Assembly: GCA_938075155.1 (NCBI GenBank) | Contig: CALJGL010000024.1 | Coordinates: 1-64,000 of the forward strand | Length of the DNA stretch: 64,000 nucleotides | Source: UBA12191 sp009937185 | GTDB lineage: Bacteria > Planctomycetota > UBA8108 > UBA1146 | Direction: 5' to 3' | Shown: piece by piece, positions 17,276 to 26,021 of the stretch | Layout of the letters: every line of letters starts with the position of its first letter | Position numbering within the stretch: the stretch's first letter is position 1 | Position numbers and translations under genes: made by a program | The notes under the pieces: generated by a model | What the model was told of the DNA's origin: nothing | The model's database searches: none | The model's input: only the letters and a program-made list of their open reading frames with translations

Positions 17276-17959
17276 TTATTGGCTGTTTAAGAAGTTTCTT
17301 TGTTGGATTCTGCTGCGAATCGAAAAAGGAACTTCATTTTCATCTCTCTGCATATGAAGTCTCACCTCTATAGATTTCCCATTCAGGATAAATTCTAAAG
17401 CATTTTTCCTGTCACCATTGTCGTGTGTTTCGAAAGTGCCAAGATTATCTGAGAGGGTCCATATTGTTGAGTTCACTCCGCCATCGGAGAGTGTGCAGGT
17501 GAGTTTTCCAAAGTAGTAATCGGAAGAGTTGGGATCAGTGGAATTTCTTTGCCATTCGACAAGGCAATTCGCAACGGGTAGTTCGAATCCATCTCCGTCA
17601 ATAAAGTAGTAACTGGCGGTAGTGGTATCGTACTGGCGTTTCCATGTTGCTGGGTCGATACGTTGCCAAGTCTCATTTACAGAATCGTACTCGTATCCCA
17701 AAACCTCAACTTCTACAGAGGTTCCATCTGAAGAGATAACAGGTGTTGTCCAGCCTTGCCTCAATATGGATTCGACTCTTGAGAATGCACGGTGACAGTC
17801 GAGCTGAATCCCTGCATCTGCATCGGCTTGTTTTCCATAGTTAGAGAATTCGGTGGCAGCACCCAAGCTCAGTATGAGAACAACGATGAATACCGACGAA
17901 GCGATAAGTATCTCAATGAGAGTTGCACCGCTTTGAGGGTTATTGGATTGGAATTGCAT
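17276..17959 (-). CDS. type IV prepilin-like protein (PilW/GspJ-like)
   Basis: The 227-residue product has a class III prepilin leader, cut after Gly in SGATLIEILIASSVFIVVLIL with Glu at mature position 5, followed by the hydrophobic helix and a soluble C-terminal domain. Length fits PilW/GspJ-type minor pilins. It is 10 bases downstream of the PilV-like gene and about 40 bases upstream of the PilX-like gene, all on the minus strand. No peptidase or assembly ATPase is encoded here, so those would act from elsewhere. Confidence 0.78.
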   Translation of the reverse strand: MQFQSNNPQSGATLIEILIASSVFIVVLILSLGAATEFSNYGKQADADAGIQLDCHRAFSRVESILRQGWTTPVISSDGTSVEVEVLGYEYDSVNETWQRIDPATWKRQYDTTTASYYFIDGDGFELPVANCLVEWQRNSTDPNSSDYYFGKLTCTLSDGGVNSTIWTLSDNLGTFETHDNGDRKNALEFILNGKSIEVRLHMQRDENEVPFSIRSRIQQRNFLNSQ

Positions 17960-17969
17960 GCTTCACTCG

Positions 17970-18416
17970 CTATCGGGTTCTTACGACCCAAAATTCGCGG
18001 CTCACCAAACCGGAATCCCGGCCTGTCCACGACAGTGTGACTAAAATCTCTATGGGGTCTGATTCGAGATCAGTGACCTGAATAGATACTGTCGGAACCG
18101 TAGGGTCGTTGAGTTCTTCGAAAGTTGCATCTTCTCCAAAAATCTGAGCGCCCTTTTTTGGCCAATTGGAGGAGAGAAGATATCCGTCTTCTGAATTGGT
18201 TAAGTCTTCTAATGATCTTGAATAAAGTTCTTCAAGAATTGCTCGGCCATAGGCCGTCGATCGGGTGATCTCACGCGATTCATTTTGTGCCTGAACCACC
18301 GGAATCATGACCATTGCTGAGGCTAGACTCACTACCGCCAGAATGGCGATGGACATCATGACCTCCAGTAAGGTAAATCCAGAATCAACGGCTGGTTGAC
18401 TATTCATGGCTTCCAT
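17970..18416 (-). CDS. type IV prepilin-like protein (PilV/GspI-like)
   Basis: The product is about 148 residues with a typical N-methylation motif: cleavage after Gly in SGFTLLEVMMSIAILAVVSLA with Glu5 conserved. A small soluble domain follows, as in PilV/GspI minor pilins. I chose the ATG at 18416 (MEAMNSQ); an ATG at 18407 or 18449 is also possible. It is the first gene of the three-gene pseudopilin cluster. Confidence 0.8.
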   Translation of the reverse strand: MEAMNSQPAVDSGFTLLEVMMSIAILAVVSLASAMVMIPVVQAQNESREITRSTAYGRAILEELYSRSLEDLTNSEDGYLLSSNWPKKGAQIFGEDATFEELNDPTVPTVSIQVTDLESDPIEILVTLSWTGRDSGLVSREFWVVRTR

Positions 18417-18584
18417 CCGGCATCTCTCAATTGGGTAACTACTCTTCAAGACTTCCCTGACAGGGGAGAGTTCCTGAGAAGATTACGACTAAATCTTGAA
18501 AGCGAGCAAATCATGAGGCTGGAAGTCGAGGCTGAAATGGGACGTTATCGGAAAGAAATACCCAACGGAGTGCTGGGAATTCGC

Positions 18585-20012
18585 TTATAGGCCTATTTCC
18601 ATAAGGCAGCGGAATGAAAATATATCTTCAGCTTGCCCGAGGTTTCCGGAGAGATTGATCGGGGAATTGTTTCTCGTCCATGCACTTTCAAGAATCCAGC
18701 GTATCGACTGTGTCTGCTGTTTAGAGAGTACTAATCGGAGAGAACGTAGATCTGATAAATCATGGTCTGTTTCCAGCAATCCTTCGTTGAGCAGCCTCTC
18801 TTTGGGAGAGAGTTGCTCATATCGAAGGAGAAGATCCACTGGGAAATCTTTTTTCTGGGTCTTTGGGCTGGTATCAGGACTTTGTCCGGGAAGATCGAGG
18901 GGAATGGAAACTGGCAGAGGAGTCTCTGAACCAAATCTGAGTCGGAAACTAAATTGGAAGCCGGTGATCTCACCTGGCATATCGGTTTTGTCATCTCCAA
19001 CCCCATAGAGGCTGGTTCTGTTCCATTCATTCTCGATGTGAAAAAAATCTGTAATGGGGAGTCGCCAACCGGTTCTGACCCAGTTCGCGTTCTCCATTTC
19101 GAGATTGGTAGATCGATACAAAGACACATCTCCGGCAGAGTTAATCTGAAGTTTGCCCTTGGAATTGTGATCCCAACGTCCTGTTACGAAAAAGGAAAAG
19201 CTTTCTAGTAATTCGCCGGCTTCGGCTGGGCCGCCAAAGAGATATCTGGAGAAAGGCCTCATCGTGAAGCGAGTGAGTAATCCATAGCCACCAAAATCTT
19301 TACCACCTACGTCAACACTATCTCCAAGAGACAGTTGGATATCTCCAGTCAGTGATTGATTCACCCAGCTTCCGCCTGATCGAACTCCCCAAGCGGAACC
19401 TCCACCTAACCAATCCAGTAACCCGGGTGTGATGGTGATTCTCTTTTCTTGACCTGGGAAACTCTCGAGACCCATGGTGATGGGCAGCCTTCCTGCGGTC
19501 AGGTGAAGTCCGCTATCAAAAGCTCTATCTAGCCATAATTCTGAAATCACTCCAGTAGACTTATTTCCCGCTAAATCGAATCTCACGAAAAACGTATTTT
19601 CCTTGAGTAAGTTTCCTTCAAATCTGATTTCACTCTTCGTCGTAGAAACATCAGGATCTGGACTACCTTCGGAGGAGTGAAGGAAATCTAATCGGAGCGA
19701 GGGGAGGATACTCAGGTCCGGAACACCTCCTGGGCCGAGAATCCGAATACGCCCACTTTTCGCTATCGATATGGAACCCGAATCGACCTGTGAGTCTTGA
19801 GGGTTCTGGATATTTTCAGCAAAGGGGTCTACTCCCAAAATCCCATCGGGAGTTGATTCTTCGAAGGGGTCTTCAAATGGATCGCCGTCGATTTGGGCTT
19901 CCAGAATTGAAGTGGACTGGAGAATACTGAGATTCAATGAGACCAGAAGGAGTGCTCGTAGATATTTATCCCACCTGAAATTGGTGAAGAAGTTAAATAT
20001 CGAAGACCCCAT
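18585..20012 (-). CDS. porin-like outer-membrane protein
   Basis: The product is about 475 residues. A basic, hydrophobic leader ends near ILEAQ. After a Pro/Asp-rich linker the protein is a series of amphipathic strands with alternating aromatic and polar residues, including FFVRFDLAG, LHLTAGRLPITMG, GGYGLLTRFTMRPF and FQFSFRLRFG. This is the texture of a 14-18-strand porin of the phosphate-selective or polymeric-porin type. The C terminus is short and hydrophobic, as in barrels. The start is uncertain: an ATG at 20078 would add 22 residues before the leader. No substrate can be given. Confidence 0.6.
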   Translation of the reverse strand: MGSSIFNFFTNFRWDKYLRALLLVSLNLSILQSTSILEAQIDGDPFEDPFEESTPDGILGVDPFAENIQNPQDSQVDSGSISIAKSGRIRILGPGGVPDLSILPSLRLDFLHSSEGSPDPDVSTTKSEIRFEGNLLKENTFFVRFDLAGNKSTGVISELWLDRAFDSGLHLTAGRLPITMGLESFPGQEKRITITPGLLDWLGGGSAWGVRSGGSWVNQSLTGDIQLSLGDSVDVGGKDFGGYGLLTRFTMRPFSRYLFGGPAEAGELLESFSFFVTGRWDHNSKGKLQINSAGDVSLYRSTNLEMENANWVRTGWRLPITDFFHIENEWNRTSLYGVGDDKTDMPGEITGFQFSFRLRFGSETPLPVSIPLDLPGQSPDTSPKTQKKDFPVDLLLRYEQLSPKERLLNEGLLETDHDLSDLRSLRLVLSKQQTQSIRWILESAWTRNNSPINLSGNLGQAEDIFSFRCLMEIGL

Positions 20013-20161
20013 CAATGGGCTATCTCTCAATAGATTCGTTTCCCCTATAGCCACGTGCACTCCCAACTGAACTTCCATTAAAACGATATTGAGAGAGTCG
20101 TCAACTTTTGATGTGACTTGCAGTCATGAATTGGAGTTGATTCCTGGATTGAGGGCAGGCG

Positions 20162-20627
20162 TTATATGTTTAGCAATCCAGAAAGCCACTCGTTGGGTCT
20201 GATCCACATGATTGAGTGGGATAAGGTATTTTGCTGGGTTCTGCCAAAAAACCACGTCAGCATGAGTACCGGAGCACTGATGTCTAATGTGTCATCGTCA
20301 TTGACATCTTGTGAATTTGAGCAAGAAGGCTCAGTTCCAGAGCCTGTTCGTGGGAACAGTTTATTCAGTATGCTTACCACGTTAGCGATGTCTTTTTTGA
20401 ATATCCATATTAGCAACGCCCCTTATGAATTCCGGGTCGGACCAATGTTCCATGCTACGCCATGAAAAAATGATCAGCGGTTCAGGATCGGGGTCATTAC
20501 CGAATTCAGGTAGGAAATCGAGCCTGAGTGGAGTTCCTCCGATGGTTGCGTAGAAGTGTTCTTCGAAAAAAAAGTCCTTGGGCGGTGGCGATATTCCCGT
20601 ATGGAATAAGGAAACCTGAAAGCAGAA
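20162..20627 (-). pseudogene. broken 3' part of a dockerin-domain protein gene (frameshift in an A6 run)
   Basis: From 20627 the minus strand is open to a TAA at 20382-20384 and encodes a plausible soluble stretch (RLDFLPEFGNDPDPEPL, then HWSDPEFIRGVANMDIQ). This enters a dockerin-like motif. The motif continues only in another frame, as KDIANVVSILNKLF and then SQDVNDDDTLDISAPVLMLTWFF, ending at 20162. Removing one A from the run of six near 20396-20401 restores a full paired dockerin motif of correct spacing. Upstream of 20627 an in-frame TAA follows and no start codon is available, so the 5' half is gone. I read it as a decayed gene; a sequencing slip would explain the frameshift but not the missing start. 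Confidence 0.6.
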
Positions 20628-20658
20628 TTAGTCACAACGCTAAGGTTTTGATCTTCTA

Positions 20659-21744
20659 CTACTGTTTTTCAAGTTTCACGTCGTCGATCATGATCAAGTG
20701 ATCTGGACCCGCTGTGTAGATCAGTCGAAGAGCCTCGACCATATCCCATTCGACTTCGCCCTTTCGGGTGAATTTTTTCAAATCTAATCGATATTCACGC
20801 CAAGCGCCTTTGGGATTTACTGTGGTATTGAAACCATCCCGCTGGAAAGCTCTTGCGCCTCCGCGCCGCATTCCTCCTCGAGGTGCTCTGACTTGTTCTC
20901 CATCGACATCGAATAGAACCAGAATGTTTGGCTTTGCAGAGGGATTCTCACACCTCAAAGATATGGTTAGATATCTGTAATCTGTAAGGCTCACGCCGTC
21001 TTCCAGCATTTTTCCAAAAGCTTTATTTCCCAAGGTGACCCAAGAGAGTCTTTCGGATGTTTGCCAGTGCATGGCGAATTTTCCGGTACGAACATCTCCA
21101 TCTTCAGGAGTTCCACCGACGATTTTAGAGGCGCCTCCTTGTTGGCCTCGTTGACCTCGACCACCTTCTTCTTCTTCCTCTTCGTCGTTATCTCCTGAAG
21201 TAGCGGTCGATTTTTCGAAATCTTCGAGAACGAAGAAAATCTCCTCCATAAGCATCTCTCGGAGCTCAGTTAATTCTTCTCCAGTTCTCGTGCCTTCGTA
21301 TTCCGTACCTTTGGGATCTTCCTTCAGAATGATTCCTAAAGCTTTTCGGTAGTTTTCTTTATCTGAGTACTTCTGGGCTTTGTCGAGAACCGTTCCGGCT
21401 TCTGCTTCTCTGAAGTAACGATCGATGATGGTTGCGACACTTTCCTCGGGCTTACGAGTTTTAGACCGAACTCTTTTGATGATCGCTAATGCCTTTGAAA
21501 ATTCGCGGTCCTCTATGTGTTGACGGAATCGTTCAAGATCTTTGTTGAGCTCTTCGGTCAGTTCTAGGGGAGGGAGGGGTGGATTTTTGTATGTGCGTTC
21601 ACTGTCTTCAGACTCCTCGGAGTCCGCTTCATCGGATTGAAGCAGCCGCTGACTTTGAGCATGGGATGGGGCTGCACAAATCAGTGCTCCTAAAAAGGAG
21701 GAAGACATGATGAGTATCCCGACGAGTGTTCGAAAAGAGATCAT
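20659..21744 (-). CDS. exported protein with Glu-rich linker and C-terminal carbohydrate-binding-like domain
   Basis: The 361-residue product has a signal peptide (LVGILIMSSSFLGALICAAPSHAQ). A helical, highly charged N-terminal half of TPR-like character (about residues 50-180) follows, then an acidic/Gly-Arg-Gln linker (EEEEEEGGRGQRGQQGG). The C-terminal beta-sandwich-like half ends in MIDDVKLEK, a common end of galactose-binding-like (CBM11/CIA30-type) domains. This would place it in the periplasm, binding polysaccharide or protein. No catalytic motif is seen. It is divergent from trxB. Confidence 0.6.
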   Translation of the reverse strand: MISFRTLVGILIMSSSFLGALICAAPSHAQSQRLLQSDEADSEESEDSERTYKNPPLPPLELTEELNKDLERFRQHIEDREFSKALAIIKRVRSKTRKPEESVATIIDRYFREAEAGTVLDKAQKYSDKENYRKALGIILKEDPKGTEYEGTRTGEELTELREMLMEEIFFVLEDFEKSTATSGDNDEEEEEEGGRGQRGQQGGASKIVGGTPEDGDVRTGKFAMHWQTSERLSWVTLGNKAFGKMLEDGVSLTDYRYLTISLRCENPSAKPNILVLFDVDGEQVRAPRGGMRRGGARAFQRDGFNTTVNPKGAWREYRLDLKKFTRKGEVEWDMVEALRLIYTAGPDHLIMIDDVKLEKQ

Positions 21745-22113
21745 TCTTTTTCTCCAGACAGTTTCTAGTAAATTTCATACTGCGAGAGATCGGTCAATCC
21801 CGGCCAACTGTGGCCATTTCGCACACCCATATCAGGTTACCGGACAATCGAGGAGATTCCAGAGAAACAGGTCCAGATCCGTATTGCTTAAGCCCTTATT
21901 CTAAAAGGGTTTGCGATAACTTTTGAGGGGGATTGATGCCCGCCACCCTGAGAACCCCGGATTTGGGGGCAAGATTTGAAAAAATCCGCTGCAAAGACTG
22001 AAAAAGGCCTGATCGGGTCCACTCGAAAGTGAGTCGGTGCTGACTTAGACTGCTGGACTAAGATTCTCAAAGCCTTCCCCGGAAAGTTGTCCGGTTTGGA
22101 AAGAGGTAACGAA
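21745..22113. other. 369-bp divergent intergenic region
   Basis: This space separates the start of the minus-strand exported-protein gene from plus-strand trxB and must hold promoters for both. I see the trxB ribosome site (GAAAGAGGTAACGAA before ATG 22114) but no convincing sigma-70 boxes, operator or hairpin. Short open frames here look random. Confidence 0.5.
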
Positions 22114-23037
22114 ATGGTTCGCGAAGTCGTGATCATTGGCTCAGGGCCAGCAGGATATACCGCTGCAGTTTATTCCGGTAGGGCACAGTTAAATCCTTTG
22201 GTATTTGCGGGAGCGAATAGTGGTGGACAGTTGATGCTCACGACCGATGTCGAAAATTATCCAGGCTTCCCTGAAGGCATCATGGGGCCTGAGTTGATGG
22301 AAAATTTTCGTAAGCAGGCTGAACGGTTCGGTGCAGAGATCCATTACGAAAATGTAGTAGATGTAGATTTTTCAAGTCACCCTTACACCGTGAAGAGTTC
22401 CACACAGGAAGTGAAAGCCAATACCGTTATCATTTCCACAGGGGCGAGTGCAAGAATGCTGGGACTAGAATCAGAAAGTCGACTGATGGGGCACGGAGTC
22501 AGTACATGTGCCACATGTGATGGGTTCTTCTTCAAGGGGCAAGAGATCGCTGTAGTAGGTGGTGGAGATTCTGCAATGGAAGAGGCCGTCTTCCTGACAA
22601 AATTTGCCGACAAGGTGACCGTCATCCATAGACGGGGTGAGCTTCGGGCATCAAAGATCATGCAGCAGAAGGCATTCGATAATCCCAAGATCGAGTTCAT
22701 GTGGCATTCCGCCATTACTGAAGTGTTGGAAGAAGAAGGTAAAGTCAGCGGCGTTGAAGTTGAAAATCTGGAGAGTGGTGACAAAGTGACTTTGCCACTT
22801 CAAGGAGTTTTCGTTGCGATCGGCCATACTCCCAACACCTCACTTTTCGAAGGTAAATTAGATTTGCATGACAATGGATATATCAATACCCATGAGGTCA
22901 CTAAAACCAGTGTCCAGGGAGTCTTCGCATGCGGAGATGTTCAGGACTTCACCTACAGACAGGCGATTACTGCCGCAGGAAGTGGCTGTGCTGCTGCCAT
23001 CGATGCCGAGCGTTGGATAGAGCACCACGAATCTTGA
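22114..23037 (+). CDS. trxB: thioredoxin reductase
   Basis: The product is about 307 residues. It has the FAD-binding GSGPAGYTAA at the N terminus, the redox pair Cys132-Ala-Thr-Cys135 (CATCDGFF), the NADPH-binding VVGGGDSAMEEA and the closing FACGDVQD...AAGSGCAAAIDAERW. It uses NADPH to reduce thioredoxin in the cytoplasm. The ATG at 22114 has AGAGG at proper spacing; an upstream ATG (22087) lacks one. A 135-base gap separates it from the TatD-like gene. Confidence 0.96.
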   Translation: MVREVVIIGSGPAGYTAAVYSGRAQLNPLVFAGANSGGQLMLTTDVENYPGFPEGIMGPELMENFRKQAERFGAEIHYENVVDVDFSSHPYTVKSSTQEVKANTVIISTGASARMLGLESESRLMGHGVSTCATCDGFFFKGQEIAVVGGGDSAMEEAVFLTKFADKVTVIHRRGELRASKIMQQKAFDNPKIEFMWHSAITEVLEEEGKVSGVEVENLESGDKVTLPLQGVFVAIGHTPNTSLFEGKLDLHDNGYINTHEVTKTSVQGVFACGDVQDFTYRQAITAAGSGCAAAIDAERWIEHHES

Positions 23038-23172
23038 AATAAAGAACCTAGACCTCCGGTTCATGTGAAAACATCCTGTGAACAAGCAGGAAACTTGCTT
23101 GGCCCTGAGGTACCATAAACTGCGATAAATTTCTGAAGACTTCGGAAAGATAAGAAAGCGAGACGTGAGCCC

Positions 23173-23982
23173 ATGCGAATCTTTGACCCTCATAGCCATA
23201 TGATTTCGAGGATCACTGACGACTACGAAAAGATGGCCGTTGCAGGAATTGTAGCGATCACTGAGCCCTCATTTTGGTTGGGTGAACCTCGCAAGTATTC
23301 CGGTACGTTTTACGATTACTTCGATCACATTACAAACTTTGAGAGACAACGTGCTGCAGAATATGGAATCCAACACTTTTGCACTATTGGAGTGAATCCA
23401 CGTGAAGCCAACAATACGGAATTGGCGAATGAAGTTCTCGAAAGAATGCCAGAGTGGTTTCAGCATCCTTCAGTAGTTGCAGTCGGTGAGTTGGGATTTG
23501 ATCTCATCACTGTTGAGGAAGAGCTCATTCTTAGAAAGCAACTTGAAATGGCGTTTGAGGCGGATCTGCCGGTTATGATTCATACGCCTCACCGAAATAA
23601 GTTGGAAGGTACAGAGAGAACAATTCGGGTGATTCAAGATATGAAATTGGATCCCGCAAAGATTCTCATGGACCACAATACTGAAGAAACAATTCAAGTG
23701 AGTAAAGATAATGGTTTCTGGTGTGGACATACGGTCTACCCCGTCACCAAGCTGAGCCCTGAAAGAGCGACTGCAATTTTTCAGGAGCAAGGTGCAGAAA
23801 TGATGTTGGTCAACTCGTCATGTGACTGGGGGCCGTCTGATCCTCTTAGCGTTCCAAGGACTATTTGGGCCATGAGGAGACAGGGATTCACCGAAGAGAC
23901 GATCAGGAAGATTGTCTGGGACAATCCCATCGATTTTTATTCACTTTCAGGCAAGGTCGATTTAAAACCAGGATGGGAATAG
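23173..23982 (+). CDS. TatD-like metal-dependent hydrolase of the EboB type
   Basis: The 269-residue TIM-barrel protein begins MRIFDPHSHMISR, giving the HxH metal pair. It continues with GIVAITEPSFWLGEPR, VNPREANN, VGELGFD, MIHTPHRNK and LMDHNTEET, and ends near NSSCDWGPSDPL. The FWLGxPR and HTPHR..DHN..T strings are those I associate with EboB, the TatD-like member of the eboABCDEF metabolite-traffic cluster, rather than TatD/YcfH DNases. No other ebo gene (UbiA-like EboC, dehydroquinate-synthase-like EboD) is adjacent. Substrate unknown. It is followed 12 bases later by folE. Confidence 0.75.
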   Translation: MRIFDPHSHMISRITDDYEKMAVAGIVAITEPSFWLGEPRKYSGTFYDYFDHITNFERQRAAEYGIQHFCTIGVNPREANNTELANEVLERMPEWFQHPSVVAVGELGFDLITVEEELILRKQLEMAFEADLPVMIHTPHRNKLEGTERTIRVIQDMKLDPAKILMDHNTEETIQVSKDNGFWCGHTVYPVTKLSPERATAIFQEQGAEMMLVNSSCDWGPSDPLSVPRTIWAMRRQGFTEETIRKIVWDNPIDFYSLSGKVDLKPGWE

Positions 23983-23994
23983 TTGAGTCTCACC

Positions 23995-24561
23995 ATGAAT
24001 GAATTTGATTCTGAAAAAATCCGCGAAGGCGTAAAGTTGATTCTTGAGGGTGTGGGTGAAAACCCCCTTCGAGAAGGTCTCTTGAATACGCCGGACCGTG
24101 TTGCTCGTATGTATTCAGAAATTTTTGAAGGCCTCCGCGAGGATAGCTCAAGTGTCTTGAATACTGTTTTCGAAGAAGATTATGACGAGATCGTTCTTCT
24201 GAAAGACATTCCGTTCGTCTCTCTTTGCGAACACCATCTGATGCCTTTTACCGGCAAAGCGCATGTCGCTTATCTTCCTTCAAGAAAGATCGTCGGGTTA
24301 TCCAAGCTTGCGAGAGCAGTGGATCACTTTGCAAAGAGGCCACAGGTACAAGAGCGATTGACAGCGCAGATTGCCGATCTGATTTCTTCGGCTCTCGAAC
24401 CCAAAGGGGTCACTGTTGTCCTCGAAGCCTCTCATACTTGTATGACGATGCGAGGAGTGAAGAAGCCCGGTGGAGTGATGACCACTTCAGCAATGCGTGG
24501 CCTCATGAGGGAAAATCAAGCGACTCGTAACGAGGTTCTCAATCTCATTTACGGAAAGTAA
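23995..24561 (+). CDS. folE: GTP cyclohydrolase I
   Basis: The 188-residue product matches FolE throughout: ENPLREGLLNTPDRVARMY, the zinc Cys and catalytic residues in VSLCEHHLMPFTGKAHVAYLP, VGLSKLARAVDHFAKRPQVQERL, and ASHTCMTMRGVKKPG with the second zinc Cys. It makes 7,8-dihydroneopterin triphosphate for folate and also feeds the QueD step of 7-deazaguanine synthesis (queD/queE at 51.4-52.5 kb). I use the ATG at 23995; a TTG at 23983 is in frame. It sits in a tight plus-strand run. Confidence 0.97.
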   Translation: MNEFDSEKIREGVKLILEGVGENPLREGLLNTPDRVARMYSEIFEGLREDSSSVLNTVFEEDYDEIVLLKDIPFVSLCEHHLMPFTGKAHVAYLPSRKIVGLSKLARAVDHFAKRPQVQERLTAQIADLISSALEPKGVTVVLEASHTCMTMRGVKKPGGVMTTSAMRGLMRENQATRNEVLNLIYGK

Positions 24562-24567
24562 GCGTTG

Positions 24568-24876
24568 ATGACAAATCGCCCAGATGGTCTTTTTGAAGTT
24601 GAGTGTCCCCACTGTGACTGTCGGTTAACGATTGATCCCCGTGCGCGAAGGATCTTCCATAGCGTTAAGGGAACCGAAGAGGGAAAGACAAAGTCATTCG
24701 AGGATGCTGTTGGAGATGCCGTTTCTGCGCCTGATCGAGCCCAAGAAAAGTTCGAAAAAGAACTCGCCAAAGAAGATGGGCGAGAGAACAAGTTGGATCA
24801 GCTTTTTGACGAAGGATTGAAGAAAGCCGAAGACGACCCCAATAAAAAACCTCCCTCCATCTTTGATTTTGATTAG
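24568..24876 (+). CDS. small zinc-ribbon protein with charged helical tail
   Basis: The 102-residue protein opens with one CPHC pair (VECPHCDCRLTIDP). A long Glu/Lys-rich helix with an FEKELAKEDGRENKLDQLFDEGLKKAEDDP stretch and a closing IFDFD follow. I recall similar small proteins, a CPHC..L..D knuckle followed by a charged helix and a terminal P(F/I)xxD, as common in Acidobacteria and Planctomycetes, without known function. Only two or three cysteines are present, so metal binding may need a dimer. It lies 6 bases after folE and 18 before the NYN gene. Confidence 0.7.
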   Translation: MTNRPDGLFEVECPHCDCRLTIDPRARRIFHSVKGTEEGKTKSFEDAVGDAVSAPDRAQEKFEKELAKEDGRENKLDQLFDEGLKKAEDDPNKKPPSIFDFD

Positions 24877-24894
24877 AAATAGTTACGAGGTCAG

Positions 24895-25389
24895 GTGCTT
24901 TGGATTATCGATGGAAATAACCTGATTCATTCCGATCCCATGTTCCGTCAAAAAATGACAGAGAGTGGGATGGAGTCTGCGAAGAAATTATTACACTCTG
25001 AGCTTTCGCGGGTTTGTGGCAACGATCACCGATTTCAGTTGGTGATGGATGGCGGTTCTGGTGGCCAGGAAAGAGCGGGCCTAGAGATTCTAGTAGCTCG
25101 CAGAGGGCAAACCGCGGATGACCTGGTTCTTTCCTTGGCTAGAAATGCTCCTTTCGCAGAGCAGACAAGAATCGTCACCAATGACCATTCAGATATTGGT
25201 AGCCGAATTGATGGGGGTGGAGTCATTTGGATTTCATGTTCAGAGTTCAGATCTTTGGTTCTCAAGGGGCGTAAATCGAGCAAGGGGAAATCTTCCAGTT
25301 CCGATTCAGGGGACAAACCTGCAGCGCCCAGAAGTAAGAATCAGGTTAATTATTGGCTGGATCAATTTTCTGAAGAAGACGAATCTTGA
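24895..25389 (+). CDS. YacP-type NYN-domain protein
   Basis: The 164-residue product begins LWIIDGNNLIHSDP, the first acidic motif of NYN (PIN-like) nucleases. It continues with FQLVMDGGSGGQERAG, ARRGQTADDLVLSLAR (second acidic site) and RIVTNDHSDIGSR (third). This is the YacP/DUF901 pattern, implicated in RNA cleavage. The GTG at 24895 follows ACGAGG. The C-terminal third is low-complexity Ser/Lys. Its stop overlaps the next gene's TTG start. Confidence 0.85.
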   Translation: MLWIIDGNNLIHSDPMFRQKMTESGMESAKKLLHSELSRVCGNDHRFQLVMDGGSGGQERAGLEILVARRGQTADDLVLSLARNAPFAEQTRIVTNDHSDIGSRIDGGGVIWISCSEFRSLVLKGRKSSKGKSSSSDSGDKPAAPRSKNQVNYWLDQFSEEDES

Positions 25390-26021
25390 AGTCTTCGTCC
25401 GAGGTTGAATTGAAACTGCTTCTTCCTGACGAAGCGGCTCTTCTCCAACTCTGTTCTATTCTTCCTGGATATATCGATACGCTTCAGCAAACAAATATCT
25501 ATTTCGACGTCAATGGCATGATCAAGGAAAGTGGGGCAATACTGCGTCTACGCCTCTGTGAGAATGAAGCCGAACTGACGCTGAAAATTCGGGGAAGTCT
25601 TATTGAAGGGGTTTCAAACGCTCTTGAGTATTCGGACATTCTTGAGGAGGAATGGGTGTCTTCGCTCATTCTGAGAGAGGAGAACTCTGCTCTGAGCCGA
25701 TTGGGAACGGTGAAAGCTCTACATGATCATTGCGGCTGTGAACTCGCGCAGCTCACTGAATGGGGGAGATCTTCTAATGAGCGCAGACGGTATCAGGTGG
25801 AAGATGATCTCATGATCGAGGTGGACAAAACTTCATTCCCCGGAAATATCCTGAGATGTGAAGTCGAAGTTGAATGTGATGATACGGAGAGGGCGAGAAA
25901 GTACCTGAGTCGTCAGTTTCAGGAACTCAATATACCTATCGTGAATTGTGACGAATCCAAATCAGCGATGCTCTTCAGATTGCTGGAAGCCGAGGCACAT
26001 GGTGACCCTGAAGAAGTTTAA
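25386..26021 (+). CDS. CYTH-domain (triphosphate tunnel) protein
   Basis: The 211-residue product begins with EVELKLLLPD, the ExExK motif that names CYTH domains, and continues with TNIYFDVNG, LRLRLCENEAELTLKIRG and alternating-charge strands such as RRRYQVEDDLMIEVDKTSFPG and CEVEVECDD. This is the tunnel-lining pattern of adenylyl cyclase class IV/thiamine triphosphatase-like enzymes. Substrate could be tripolyphosphate, thiamine triphosphate or another triphosphate. It starts at TTG 25386, overlapping the NYN stop, and its 3' end overlaps the convergent adenosyltransferase gene by 4 bases. Confidence 0.85.
   Translation: MKSSSEVELKLLLPDEAALLQLCSILPGYIDTLQQTNIYFDVNGMIKESGAILRLRLCENEAELTLKIRGSLIEGVSNALEYSDILEEEWVSSLILREENSALSRLGTVKALHDHCGCELAQLTEWGRSSNERRRYQVEDDLMIEVDKTSFPGNILRCEVEVECDDTERARKYLSRQFQELNIPIVNCDESKSAMLFRLLEAEAHGDPEEV

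Noticed and set aside
20166..20465. 99-codon plus-strand open frame
   Set aside because: Opposite strand of the dockerin relic, which explains the open frame.
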